The notes under the pieces are model-generated. The model saw only the letters and a program-made list of their open reading frames with translations, searched no databases and had not been told where the DNA came from. This document shows, piece by piece, positions 50,558 through 60,631 of a stretch of 64,000 bases of DNA. The stretch spans positions 6,685,733-6,749,732 of the forward strand of contig NC_089175.1 of the NCBI RefSeq assembly GCF_947507565.1, given 5' to 3'. The stretch's first letter is position 1; every line of letters starts with the position of its first letter. The position numbers and the translations under genes were made by a program. The DNA comes from Oscarella lobularis (Eukaryota; Porifera; Homoscleromorpha; Homosclerophorida; Oscarellidae).

Positions 50558-51403
50558 AGAAGTGGTTTGAATTCTTCTCTTCTTCTGCCTGTGCGCTTTT
50601 ATGATAAATTTTAGACACGGAAGACAGGGAATGACGCCATCTCCGTGGTAATTACATTTTAGGATTTCCATAAAAGGACTTGTCCACGTGCGGGGGTAGA
50701 GTCGCGCTTGCGCAAGACCCCTTTCGAGAACGAGGAAAACGCATTAGTCCGGACGGTTTTCGTCTCGTCAGCCGCAGAATTTCTGACGCAACGGAACTGC
50801 TGCGTCTTTTCTACCCTCGTTTCGCCTTGATACATCATAGATTCGCGAAACTACACCCTAGTTCTTCCCGACTTCACCTGCTTTCAAAACCAAGAGCACT
50901 ATACAGTCACGCAGTCGACTAGGCGACGGTAAGAAAGCACGCAAACGACTGTATTGGAGTTCGTTCTGAGCAGGACGAAGAATTTCGTGTGGATCACATT
51001 GAAATATTCAGCGCTTTTCTGGGCTTTGGATGAAGGCGTGCACAATTAGGTCCTCAATATAAATCTGTAAGAATTCCAAGGAATCTTATCTAATAATTAA
51101 TTATGTAATCCATTTTTCAATACGACTAACTAATTCATACAGTTTGTACACATACATAATGTATGTACAGTAGTTTCTTAATGACTTGGATTAATGCGTT
51201 CCTCCAAACAATGCTAAAAGTTCTGGACACAGTCTGAGTCATGAAGGTGCGGAGTTACTTTTATTACCAGTATTTATTTATTCATTCATTCTGGAAGTTG
51301 ATGATACCTTTTTTCAGGTTGTCTAGCTGTAATTGATTTTACGTCAGGATAGATTTATTCACATATAAACCAACACGAACAGGCAAGCACAGTCACAGAA
51401 ACG
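50558..51403 (-). promoter_or_regulatory. Promoter module of copy 7 and flank
   Basis: CCATAAAAGG 50668-50677, CACGTG 50685-50690, TTGCGCAA 50708-50715, the CArG/TATA-like element being 111 bp upstream of the start codon. Further out, 50820-51060 is the usual duplicated upstream flank, and 51240-51403 the 3' flank of copy 8. No gene seen; plus-strand ORFs are shadows. Confidence 0.65.
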
Positions 51404-52540
51404 TTAGTCTCTTTCATGCGATTCATGCTTTTTTCTAAATTTCATTTCAGAAAATGACAAGGATGATTGTCCTTTCCATGTGTACCAAATGATATTTTTC
51501 CAGTCACTACCACTGACATACAAACCGTTCAGGAAGGTGCGGTGACAGGCATTAAACCACCAACCACCTTTCCAATGAGCAGCACAGTGCCTACTACCAA
51601 TCTTATCATTGTCTTGATCATTTGCTGAAAACTTCATTCCATTCACGTTTTCATTTGGATTTCCAGACGCTCCAATTGCATCACCTGCTGTACCATTGAA
51701 GCCGCTAACGCTTAGCGTGTACTTGGAACTGGAGTCTTCCACATTGAAGCTACTGTACTTGGCATAAGCACTGTTTCCCGAGTAATCTTTCAAATCAATT
51801 CTTAATTCATATCCATAGTAGTTTATCTGCAAGAACTGGTGAAGAGAAGCTAAGCCAAGCCAATAATTGCCATCAACTTCGCCGAATCCTTTTTCGTATT
51901 CATTCCATCCACGATTAAAATTAATCGAACCTTTCTTTCTTCTTTGAAGACGGTCCATCCTCCACCGTCGGTCTCCATGTCACAGTACACGGGAATTAAG
52001 CCAATTTCCACAAACGAATTTTGAAGCTGCCACTCGAAAGATGAGGAGATCGTTTATGCAGACAGGAGCAATCGCAAGTAATGGATCTTGCGAGATCTAA
52101 GTTCATTTCTGTATTATAATTATCTGCAACTTCTCAAAGCATACTTTGCAGATCATTGAGTTGGTTTTGCAGTGACTTAATTGTGTTGTTTGGCATAACG
52201 CCAGGCAGACCTTGTATGCCTTGTTCACCTTTTTAATACAAGACGACAAGTTCTCGAAATCATCTGTTACATGTAATTAATTGGTAGAAGAGCACCTGTC
52301 CTTTGTAACCAGGCTCCTTTACCACCCATGGGTCCCACGGGTCCCGTGACGCCAGAAAAACCTCGATTTTCTTTATCGTCTTTTGAGCCAGCCTTTCCAA
52401 TTTTACAGTATTTAATTATGTCTTTGGGTAACTTCTTACCATGCTACTGTACCTGTACACCGGTATTTCCTCTGTTTCCTTTATCGCCTTTAAATCCTCG
52501 TGGTCCCATCTCTCTCCAGTACAGTGTAGGACCCTATAAC
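51404..52540 (-). pseudogene. Collagen-FReD copy 8, frameshifted and 5'-truncated
   Basis: The FReD C-terminal two thirds is open (51404 to about 51950, with DQDNDK and WWFNAC). One-base losses at the TVFQRR site (near 51945, TTCAAAGAAGAAAG) and in GSFTIAF (near 52015) break the frame. The neck (about 52140-52232), a shortened collagen exon 3 (about 52293-52413) and exon 2 (about 52452-52535) are recognisable. The signal-peptide and first collagen exons are missing. Confidence 0.85.
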
Positions 52541-52842
52541 CAATTGGCGTACATACCTATATGGTCACTTTTTGTAGTACCTTCTCTAAGGTTAAAATTG
52601 GCTCCCTGGGAGACCTGTTTTAAATCTGCTTTCCTGGAAAGAGTCTCCTTCCCGGAACGTATCAGAGTGTGTTTTGAAGGAAACCAAACATCTGCGTTTG
52701 TGCTTGTGGATGCAGGCGACACAAAATACAAATTATAATTATAATTCAAGTAAACGGTGCTTGACACGGGTACGTTTGCTGACATCTAAATCACGCAGAC
52801 AGGCAGGCTCAGTTACTGAAACGTTAGTCTCTTCAATGCTTT
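52541..52842 (+). other. Foreign segment replacing the 5' end of copy 8
   Basis: The plus strand is open over 52573-52738, reading LRLKLAPWETCFKSAFLERV, then SFPERIRVCFEGNQTSAFVL and VDAGDTKYKL before a stop. This is protein-like and unrelated to collagen or FReD, so may be a captured exon. The 3' flank of copy 9 follows (its usual AATAAA site is mutated: TTTGCT at 52775-52780). Confidence 0.3.
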
Positions 52843-54177
52843 TCATTCTTTCTTTCTAAATTTCATTTCAGAAAATGACAGTGATGACCATCCGTTCCAC
52901 GTGTACCAAGTGATACGATTTGGATCACTGCCACTCTGATACAAACCATTCAGAAAAGAACGATGACAGTCGTTAAACCACCAACCACCTTTCCAGTAAG
53001 AAGCACATTGACCACCATTGTTATCATTGTCTTGATCTTTTGTTGAAAACTTCATTCCATTCACGTTTCTAAGTGAATGTCCAGACGCCGAAAATGCATC
53101 GCCTGCTGTACCACTGTATCCAGTAAAGGTTAGTTTGTACTTGGAACTAGAGTTCCCCACATTAAAGCTACTGTACTTGGCGTACGCGCTGTTTCCTGAG
53201 TAATCTTTCAAATCAATTCTTAATTCATTTGCCCCGTTCAGTTGCAACATCTGGTGAAGAGAAGCTAAGCCAAGCCAATAGTCGCTGCTTAGATTGCCAA
53301 ATCCTTTTTCGTAGTCATTCCATCCACGATTAAAATCAACTGATCCATCCTTTCGTCTTTGAAGGACTGTCCATCCTCCGCCTTCAGTCTCCATGTCACA
53401 GTATACAGGAATAAGGCCAATTCCCACAAAGGCAATTGTAAAACTGCCACTTGAAAGATGCGGAGATCGTTTGTGTAGACAAGAGCAATCACAGCCTTGA
53501 GAGCTCACAATTACTAAAGCACATTCATGTAGTTTAAATCAGTAGTCAATGGCTTGAAACTGTACTTCCCAAATCTTCGAGTTGCTTTTTCAATAGTTCT
53601 ACCGGCATGACACCAAGAGGATTTTGAAGTCCTCGTTCACCTTTCTAACTCAAATCAAGTTCGTCAAACAATCTGTTTAATTAGAGGAAGAGTACTTGTC
53701 CTTTTTCGCCATGCTTCCCAGCCTTTCCAATCTTTCCCTTTTTGATGTAATCAATTACATGTTATTTGCTAATTTCGTTTATCGTTCTATTTCTACCTGT
53801 CCACCGGTGTTTCCTCTTTCTCCTTTATCACCTTTCAAACCTCGTGGCCCCAATAGCCCTTTATCTCCAGGAGGACCCTAACCAACTGACCAATTAAATC
53901 CTATACCACTTGTCATATATGAATACGTACTGCTTGTCCAACTGGACCAGGCGGTCCACGTGAGCCAATTGTGCCAGGTAAACCTTGAGGTCCTACAGGT
54001 CCTGGAAGTCCCTGAGGTCCAACGATATGCTTATGATCACACGCAGTAGACGATGTCTGCGGCAGAAATGGGTACTTAAGCTGAAGGAGAAATATTTTTA
54101 TTGTTTGCCTGAGAAGATGCGTTTGTCACAACGTAGGCCAATAAGGAGAAGAGCAGTTGTGTTCTCATTGATTTCAT
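52843..54177 (-). CDS. Collagen-FReD (ficolin-like) secreted lectin, copy 9, type A, short collagen, intact
   Basis: Exons: 54177-54109 (signal peptide MKSMRTQLLFSLLAYVVTNA), 54056-53931, 53877-53797, 53737-53696 (only 42 bp), 53644-53566 (neck), 53513-52843 (FReD). They sum to 1068 bp in frame, 355 aa. Intron 1 is GC-AG. Exon 4 lacks 27 codons (nine triplets) found in other copies and reads GKIGKAGKHGEKGQ, so the collagen stalk has about 26 triplets. The neck starts GLQNPLGVMPVELLKKQLED with a Gly-X-Y break (NPL). FReD: DCSCLHKRSPHLSSGSFTI, VYCDMETEGGGWTVLQRR, DQDND, QC in place of HC, WWFNDC. The promoter module is intact. Confidence 0.88.
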
Positions 54178-55160
54178 AAGTGGTTTGAATGAAAGGTTAG
54201 CTCTTCTTGTGTGCATTTATGATAAATTTTGGATACGGAAGATACGGAATGACGCCATGCAGCTCCGTGGTATGTTCATATCTCGATTTCTTGAATCCAT
54301 AAAAGGAGTTGTCCACGTGCGGGGGCAGAGTTGCACTTGCGCAAGACCACTTCGATCCTTTTCTCGGGACTCGAAGTCCCCGTGAATTTTGTTTCCGATG
54401 GAAAGGCATGCTTCAGCCACGGCAAAGCTAGTCTAATAATTCTGACATACCTCGTCTTTTCTAAAACATTAGAGGGTGATATACGCCCTCTTTCGATCAC
54501 TACTAACTACTGTACTCTGACGGCGGCGAAAGCCACGCGACGGCGCCAATAATCCTCCCCCTGTCGAATGGTAGAAGGAGGGAATTTATTGAAAACGTCG
54601 AGCTGCGCTGCTGCGAGCCGTCGAAAACGAGGTAGAAGGAGAAAAGAAATGAACGTTTAATGTAAAATTCATCAAACCAATCCGACGATTTAGAGGACAG
54701 AAAATTAGAGAACGTAAGATAAGGAGGACCATGCAGGGAGACCCACCTTATAATCGTATTCAAACGTCGAAATTTTGACTTGGACGATGGCGTATTCATT
54801 CAACAGACGACGCTACGGATCATATTTGATATTAGAAGTTCGGTCAAGCCGACTGCCAGTGTACCAGCGTAATATTATATTATTGGTATTTACACTGATT
54901 ATTCGCGTCTATTTTTCTAAGCAGGTGCTTTTAGGCTTTACTGAAAGGCCAGTCACAAATTCGTCGTCAGAGTTGACACAGTCATGAAGGTACCGAGTTA
55001 CCTTTTTATTTATTTATTTATTTATTTATCCAAAATGATTATTTCATCTTTTCTCAGGTTCGCTAGCTGCAGTTGATTTTACGTTTATTCACATCTAAAC
55101 TCCTACGAACAGTCAAGCACAGTGCCAGAAGCGTTAGTCTCTTCCATGAGATTCATGCTT
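54178..55160 (-). promoter_or_regulatory. Promoter module of copy 9 and flank
   Basis: CCATAAAAGG 54297-54306, CACGTG 54314-54319, TTGCGCAA 54337-54344. The block to 54820 is shared with 26354-26998. A (TTTA)n run lies at about 55013-55029 within the 3' flank of copy 10. No gene seen. Confidence 0.62.
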
Positions 55161-55455
55161 TTATTTCATTTCAGAAAATGACAAGGATGAGATTCCTTTC
55201 CATGTGAGCCAAATGATATACCCCCAGCTAGTGCCACTCTGATACAAACCATTCAGGAAAGTATGATGACATGCGTTAAACCACCAACCACCTTTCCAGT
55301 GCGCAGCACAGTGTGTATTACCGGACTTATCATTGTCTTGATCTTTTGTTGAAAATATCATTCCATTCGCTTTTCCACTTCCAGACCGTGTCATTCTATC
55401 ACCGGCTGTACCACTGTATCCACTAACGCTTAGCCTGTACTTGGAAGTAGAATCG
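55161..55455 (-). pseudogene. Collagen-FReD copy 10, C-terminal FReD fragment
   Basis: Reads [20 protein letters not shown], then [17 protein letters not shown] and [18 protein letters not shown], ending SFSEMK with an early TAA at 55161. Homology ends at 55455; everything 5' is unrelated flank. It lies in the 0.7-kb block absent from the 27-kb duplicate. Confidence 0.85.
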
Positions 55456-56221
55456 GCCACAATAATTTGAATAAAGCAGCTGTATATTTGGGTATACCGA
55501 CTGCATTCTACCCGCGTTTCGCCTCGAAGCATCATGAAATCGCGAAAATAATTCCCGACTTCACCTATTTCCGAAATAAGGAGCTCTGCGATCCCTAAAT
55601 CGACTCGTCCGCGTTATGAAAGTCGAATTCATGGCACGCAATCGACTAGAATGGAGTTCGTTCGCTCACGAACAGAGAAGATCGAGACGCGCGAAGAATT
55701 TCGCGAAAGGCACATTGAAAGTCTCTAACTCTATTACCGGCTTTGGAAAGCGTGCACAAGTACTTCGTCTATCTATATTGGTAAAAAATTAGATTCAAAC
55801 TAAAAAAACCCATTCACTAATTTGTACATCTAGTTTTCCTGATTGCTTTGGACAAGGGCGTATTTATTCAACAAACAATGAAGAACTCGTTTGATATTAT
55901 TGAGAGTTCAGTCAAGCCGTTTGCCAATGTACCAAGTAATATTATAATATTGGTATTTGTACTGAATGAATCACGTTTGTTTTTCTGAGCAGGTGCTATA
56001 TCCTAAGCTCTACTAATAGGCCAGTAAGAAAGTAGTGAGGTTTCGACTCAGTCTCGAAGGTTCTGAAGTCTCTTTCTAGTGTTTATTTATTTATTTATAA
56101 TGGAAGTTAATTGTTGTCTTTTTCTCAGGTCGGCTGGCTGCGTCAGGGTACGTTTATTGACATCTAAACTCACACGGAGAGGCAAGCATAGCGACGGAAA
56201 AGTAATTCTCTTCGATGCAGT
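55456..56221. other. Flank shared with 27.0-27.68 kb
   Basis: Near-identical to 27000-27682 (offset 28539). Contains the copy 11 downstream region with minus-strand AATAAA at 56153-56158 and a (TTTA)n stretch. The 88-codon plus-strand frame at 56079-56345 overlaps the 3' end of copy 11 and is a shadow. Confidence 0.6.
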
Positions 56222-57632
56222 TCATGCTTTTCTTCTAAATTTCATTTCAGAAAATGCCAAGGATGACCATCCTTTCCATTTGTACCAAACAATGCTATTC
56301 ACGGCAGTACCACTCTTATACAAACCATTCAGGAAGGTGCGGTGACAGGCGTTAAACCACCAACCACCTTTCCACTTAGAAGCACAGTGCGTACTACCGG
56401 ACTTATCATTGTCTTGATCTTTTGTTGAAAACTTCATTCCATTCACGTTTCCACCCGAGATTACAGACGCTGCAATTGCATCACCTGCTGTACCACTGTA
56501 CCCACTAACGCTTAGCGTGTACTTGGAATTGGAGTCTCCCACATTAAAGCTACTGTACTTGGCGTACGCACTGTTTTCTGAGTAATCTTTCAAATCAATT
56601 CTTAATTCATTTGCCCCATTTAGCTGCAAGAGCTGGTGAAGAGAAGTTAAGCCAAGCCAATAATCGCCTTCGACATCGCCAAATCCTCTTTCGTATTCAT
56701 TCCATCCACGATTAAAATCAACTGATCCATTCTTTCGTCTTTGAAAGACTGTCCATCCTCCGCCGTCGGCCTCCATGTCACAGTAGACAGGAACTAGGCC
56801 AATTCCCGGAAAGGAAATTGTATGACTGCCACTTGAAAGATAGGGAGACCGTTTATGTAGACAAGAGCAGTCGCAGGAAATGGATTCAACGATATCTATG
56901 CTTACTTTATGAGAAATAGATTGCAGTATATCGTAGCATACCGTACTTTGCAGATCTTGGAGTTGGTTTTGTAGAGACTCGATTGTGTCGTTTGACATTA
57001 CCCCAGGAAGACCTTGAATGCCTCGTTCACCTTTCTGATATGAAACGAGTTCTCGAAATCATTCTTTTAATTAATAGGACATCACCTCTCCTTTGTGACC
57101 ATGCTGCCCAATGTGTCCTTTATCGCCCTTGGGCCCAACGGGCCCGGTAACGCCAGAATAGCCTCGATTTCCTTTATCTCCTTTTGAGCCAGCCTTTCCA
57201 ATCTTTCCCTTTTTGAAATAATATGTTTCTGTCATCCGGTCTTTTTCTTATTGTACTGCTACCTGTACACCGGTGTTTGCTTTGTCTCCTTTATCACCTT
57301 TAAACCCTCTTGGCCCCAACAGCCCTCTGTCTCCAGTAGGACCCTATGTCCAATTTAGGTATCAGCAACTTGATCAGTTATCACTACGTACCGCTCTTCC
57401 AACTGGACCAGGCGGCCCACGTGAACCAATAGTGCCAGGCAATCCTTGAGGTCCTACTGGTCCTGGCAATCCCTGAGGTCCAACGATATGCTTATGATCA
57501 CACGCAGTGGACGTTGTCTGCAGCAGAAGCACGTTTTTTGGACCAAACATAAATGATTTTGTTTTTGTTTGCCTGAGAAGACGCTTTTGTCACAACGTAG
57601 CCAAGTAGGCAAAGGAGCAGCTGCGTTCTCAT
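56222..57632 (-). CDS. Collagen-FReD (ficolin-like) secreted lectin, copy 11, type B, intact
   Basis: Exons: 57632-57573 (signal peptide MRTQLLLCLLGYVVTKASSQ), 57517-57392, 57343-57263, 57208-57086 (collagen), 57034-56222 (collagen end, neck, FReD). All phase 0; 1203 bp, 400 aa. Intron 1 is GC-AG with acceptor TTCTGCTGCAG. Exon 3 of the collagen has a Gly-to-Ala break (GDKANTGVQ). The FReD keeps [40 protein letters not shown] and ends EMKFRRKA. This is the intact twin of the frameshifted copy at 27683-29095. The promoter module lies 123 bp upstream; AATAAA lies 64 bp past the stop. Confidence 0.9.
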
Positions 57633-58322
57633 TTTATTTCATAGAAGTGGTTTGAATGAAAGTCTTCTTCTGTCTATACGTTCTTTTATGATGAATTTTA
57701 GATACGGAAGATACGGAATGACGCCATCCCCGTGTTATTTACATTCTAAGATTTCCATAAAAGGACTTGTCCACGTGCGGGGGTAGGGTGCGCTTGCGCA
57801 AGACGCCCTTCGTTCGACGACGCCATCATGAATTTCCTGACCAGACTCTTCTTGTCTCGTCAGCCACAGAATTGCTGATTTGGCCGTGCTGCTGCGTCTT
57901 CCCAGCTCCATTCTGTCCGTGTTTCGCCTCGAGACATCATCGAATCGTGAAAATACGCCCCTAATTCTTCGCGACTTTAGTCTACCTCCTTTCGAAACCT
58001 GGAGCAACGATCACAAAATCGAATCGGCGACGGTAAGAAGTCAAACGCAAAGCACGCAAACGGCTGCAACGGAGCTCGTTCGCTCAGGAACTGCGAGATC
58101 GACCGAGTCATTAATTTAGCGAAAATCACATAAATTTTCTCCAGGTTTCGGAAATCGTAATACATCGTCCTTCTGAATCGGTAAATAATATAAATCAAGC
58201 AAGAAACCTTATCTATTTAAAAATTAATTAATTAATTAATTAATATATGTTTGCTGTTTTCTAGTTCTCTAGTTCGGACAGACAAGCACAATGACAGAAA
58301 TGTTAGTCTCTTCCATGAGATT
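57633..58322 (-). promoter_or_regulatory. Promoter module of copy 11 and duplicated flank
   Basis: CCATAAAAGG 57755-57764, CACGTG 57772-57777, TTGCGCAA 57794-57801. The flank matches 29096-29823, with small indels (for example loss of ACCATCTATGGTTCG and a longer TTAATTAA run). No gene seen. Confidence 0.65.
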
Positions 58323-59235
58323 CATTCTTTCTAAATTTCATTTCAGAAAATGCCAAGGATGACCATTTTTTCCATGTGTACCAAGTTATATGCCCCCAGT
58401 TAGCACCACTCCTATACAAACCATTCAGGTGGGTATTAGTACAGGCGTTAAACTACCAACCACCTCTACCAGAGGCACAATGACTATCTCACCTATCGTT
58501 GTCTTGAGATCTTTTGTTGAGAACTTCAAGTTTTGAAATGAATAACCAGAATCTGTCATTGAATTGCCTGCTGTACCACTGTACCCGCTAACGCTTAATA
58601 GCGTGTACTTGGAAGTTGGGACTAGAGTTTCCTACATTAGAGCCACTGTACGTGGCATATGCACTGTTTCCAGAGTAATCTTTCAAATCAATTCTTAATT
58701 CGTTTGCTCCATTTACCTCTAAGAGGTGGTGAAAAGAAGCTAATCCAAGCCATTAGTCACCGCTAAGATTGCCAAATCCTCTTTCGTAGTCAATCCATTC
58801 ACGATTAAATCGACTGATCCATCTTTTCGTCTTTGCAAGACCGTCTATCCTCCGCCGTCAGTTCCCATGTCACAGTAGACAGGAATAAAGCTGATTCCCC
58901 CAAATGAAATTGTAAAGCTGCCACTAGAATGATGGGGTGATCGTCTATGTGAACAAGAGCAATCGCAGCCTTACGAGCTCACTACTACTAAAGCAAATTC
59001 ATATTGTTTTTCTTTGTAGTTCATAGCTCAAACAAAGCAAGTTTACATTGATGTTCTTTTGATTTAATTAATAGCTCATGTTCTTCTTTCAAGGTCTTCA
59101 AGATTTCTTTGCAGTAATTCAGTTGGCATGACACCAGGAAGATCTTGAATTCCTCGTTCACCTTTCTATTACGGAAAGAGGTCTGAATGTCATCTGTTTT
59201 ATTATTGGTGCAGCACTTGTCTTTTCACGACTCTT
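58323..59235 (-). pseudogene. Collagen-FReD copy 12, type A, decayed twin of copy 4
   Basis: Same stops as copy 4, including TAG for the Trp of DGGGW (58845-58847), plus private indels. Neck exon at about 59090-59170 and a trace of collagen exon 3 at 59210-59225. No signal-peptide exon. Confidence 0.85.
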
Positions 59236-59486
59236 TTGTGACTCAAGCGAATTAAATCAAATTAAACCTAAATCACAGGCAATCTGAAAAAGCAAGAAGG
59301 AAAGAATATGAAAAATGTGCCGTTTATTTCTTATAGTTAGGAAAATAATTCACCATGTAATCGTAAGAAGAACAAAAGACAGAGTCAGAGAAAACACGTC
59401 ATTGTAATAAGGACGCAAGACGGAGTCAAAGAAAACACATTTGTAATATTACTTTGAGAGATCAGTTTGCAACAGTCAGTGAAAGT
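59236..59486. other. AT-rich spacer, twin of 30711-30933
   Basis: Matches the spacer downstream of the first CARD/anchor copy, including the short duplicated gacaaagtc-like pieces and minus-strand AATAAA at about 59322-59327. No gene seen. Confidence 0.45.
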
Positions 59487-60385
59487 TCACTGTTTCAAGA
59501 ATATCATCAACACGAGAAGAAGTATAATGAGCACAAATAGGAGTAGAATGAGCACAAATTTAATATCGGAGTAAGGTAGCAGATTGGCGACGTTAGGATT
59601 GTGCTGCGTGACCGCCTAACAAGCAAAGCACAATTTTGTCAGCTATGAGTGCGGTTAATATATCATGTGGTCGGTCAGTCGCGCATTTCGTGCCACAGGA
59701 TTTGCCTGTATGACGGCGCCATTTCATGACGAGGCTGGCGCCGGATGAGCATAGGCCACCATAGATACCACGAGTGAGTTGAACGAAGAAGAGTCCTGCA
59801 GTCGTGGCTGCAGAAAACCTCCAAACCATGCAGCGCTGAGCTAGCATAGTTTGCATAGCAATGTTTACGCGGTGGCCACAACAGCCACCAATCGAGTTTT
59901 CTTTGGCTTCAATAAGAAGGTGCACTGTAGCCCCGACCAATCGCGGATATAGATGAGACTGGATAGCCCGATTATCCTTCCAGGTTTAAATTGTTTTTTA
60001 CTGGATTTGATTGATCGGAATATTACAGGCAGATTCTGACGTTCTTGCTGGAAACAAGTATTACCCAGTTTTTATACTTCCTGCACATAAGAATTAATTC
60101 TTGTTTGCATTCGGACCTTACCTCTTATTTTGATGTTCTAGTAAAGAGAGAGTAGAAACGGCATTTTTCTGAGCTGCAACTTGCCGATCAGGTGAGGTTG
60201 GTTTGTTTCTTGCAAAGCCACGACAAATGCCTCACATGCACTCTCTCCTTGTTTGGGCAATATTTCTCTTATTACCTCTCTTGCCTTATCTTGCTCTGTG
60301 GCTTTGCTTTTCACTCGCTGATACTGCTCTTCGTCTGCGACTCTCTCATGCGTAGAGGTGGTCGAGTACAGGCATGATCTTAATA
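59487..60385 (-). pseudogene. CARD/anchor gene copy 2, 5'-truncated
   Basis: The last exon (59615-59487, 43 codons) ends in a longer anchor than copy 1: KFVLILLLFVLIILLLVLMI then FLKQ and stop; the 21-bp gain is in frame. An internal exon 60047-59869 (acceptor TTGTTTCCAG, donor GC/GTAAAC) is fully open, reading QERQNLPVIFRSIKSSKKQF, KPGRIIGLSSLIYIRDWSGL and QCTFLLKPKKTRLVAVVATA. The CARD exon is broken: a 1-bp insertion gives TGA after HLYA (near 60350), and the N-terminus is cut off at about 60385 by a CATA microsatellite. It is thus damaged in the CARD but intact where copy 1 is damaged. Confidence 0.65.
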
Positions 60386-60404
60386 ATTAAAAAAAGAGCG
60401 GCGG

Positions 60405-60475
60405 ATGTATACATACATACATACATACATACATACATACATACATACATACATACATACATACATACATTCATA
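60405..60475. repeat. (CATA)n microsatellite
   Basis: About 16 uninterrupted ATAC repeats at the right border of the segmental duplication. Confidence 0.95.
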
Positions 60476-60631
60476 CGTTAATTCATGACATGTATACATG
60501 AAGCTACAGAAACACGAAAACACGAAAAACTGATAAATTAATCAATTCTGAAGCGGTTCATTTTTAGTATATCAGTGACGTTACACATATACGCATTGAA
60601 GAAGCCAAAAGCTGCACTCAGTACTCACAGT

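Noticed and set aside
56079-56345. 88-codon plus-strand ORF (also at 27540-27806)
   Set aside because: Lies antisense to the lectin 3' end and flank; present only because the block is duplicated.
57767-57964. Plus-strand ORF MSTCGGRVRLRKTPF (also at 29230 and 50680)
   Set aside because: It covers the minus-strand promoter module; the apparent conservation is that of the promoter.
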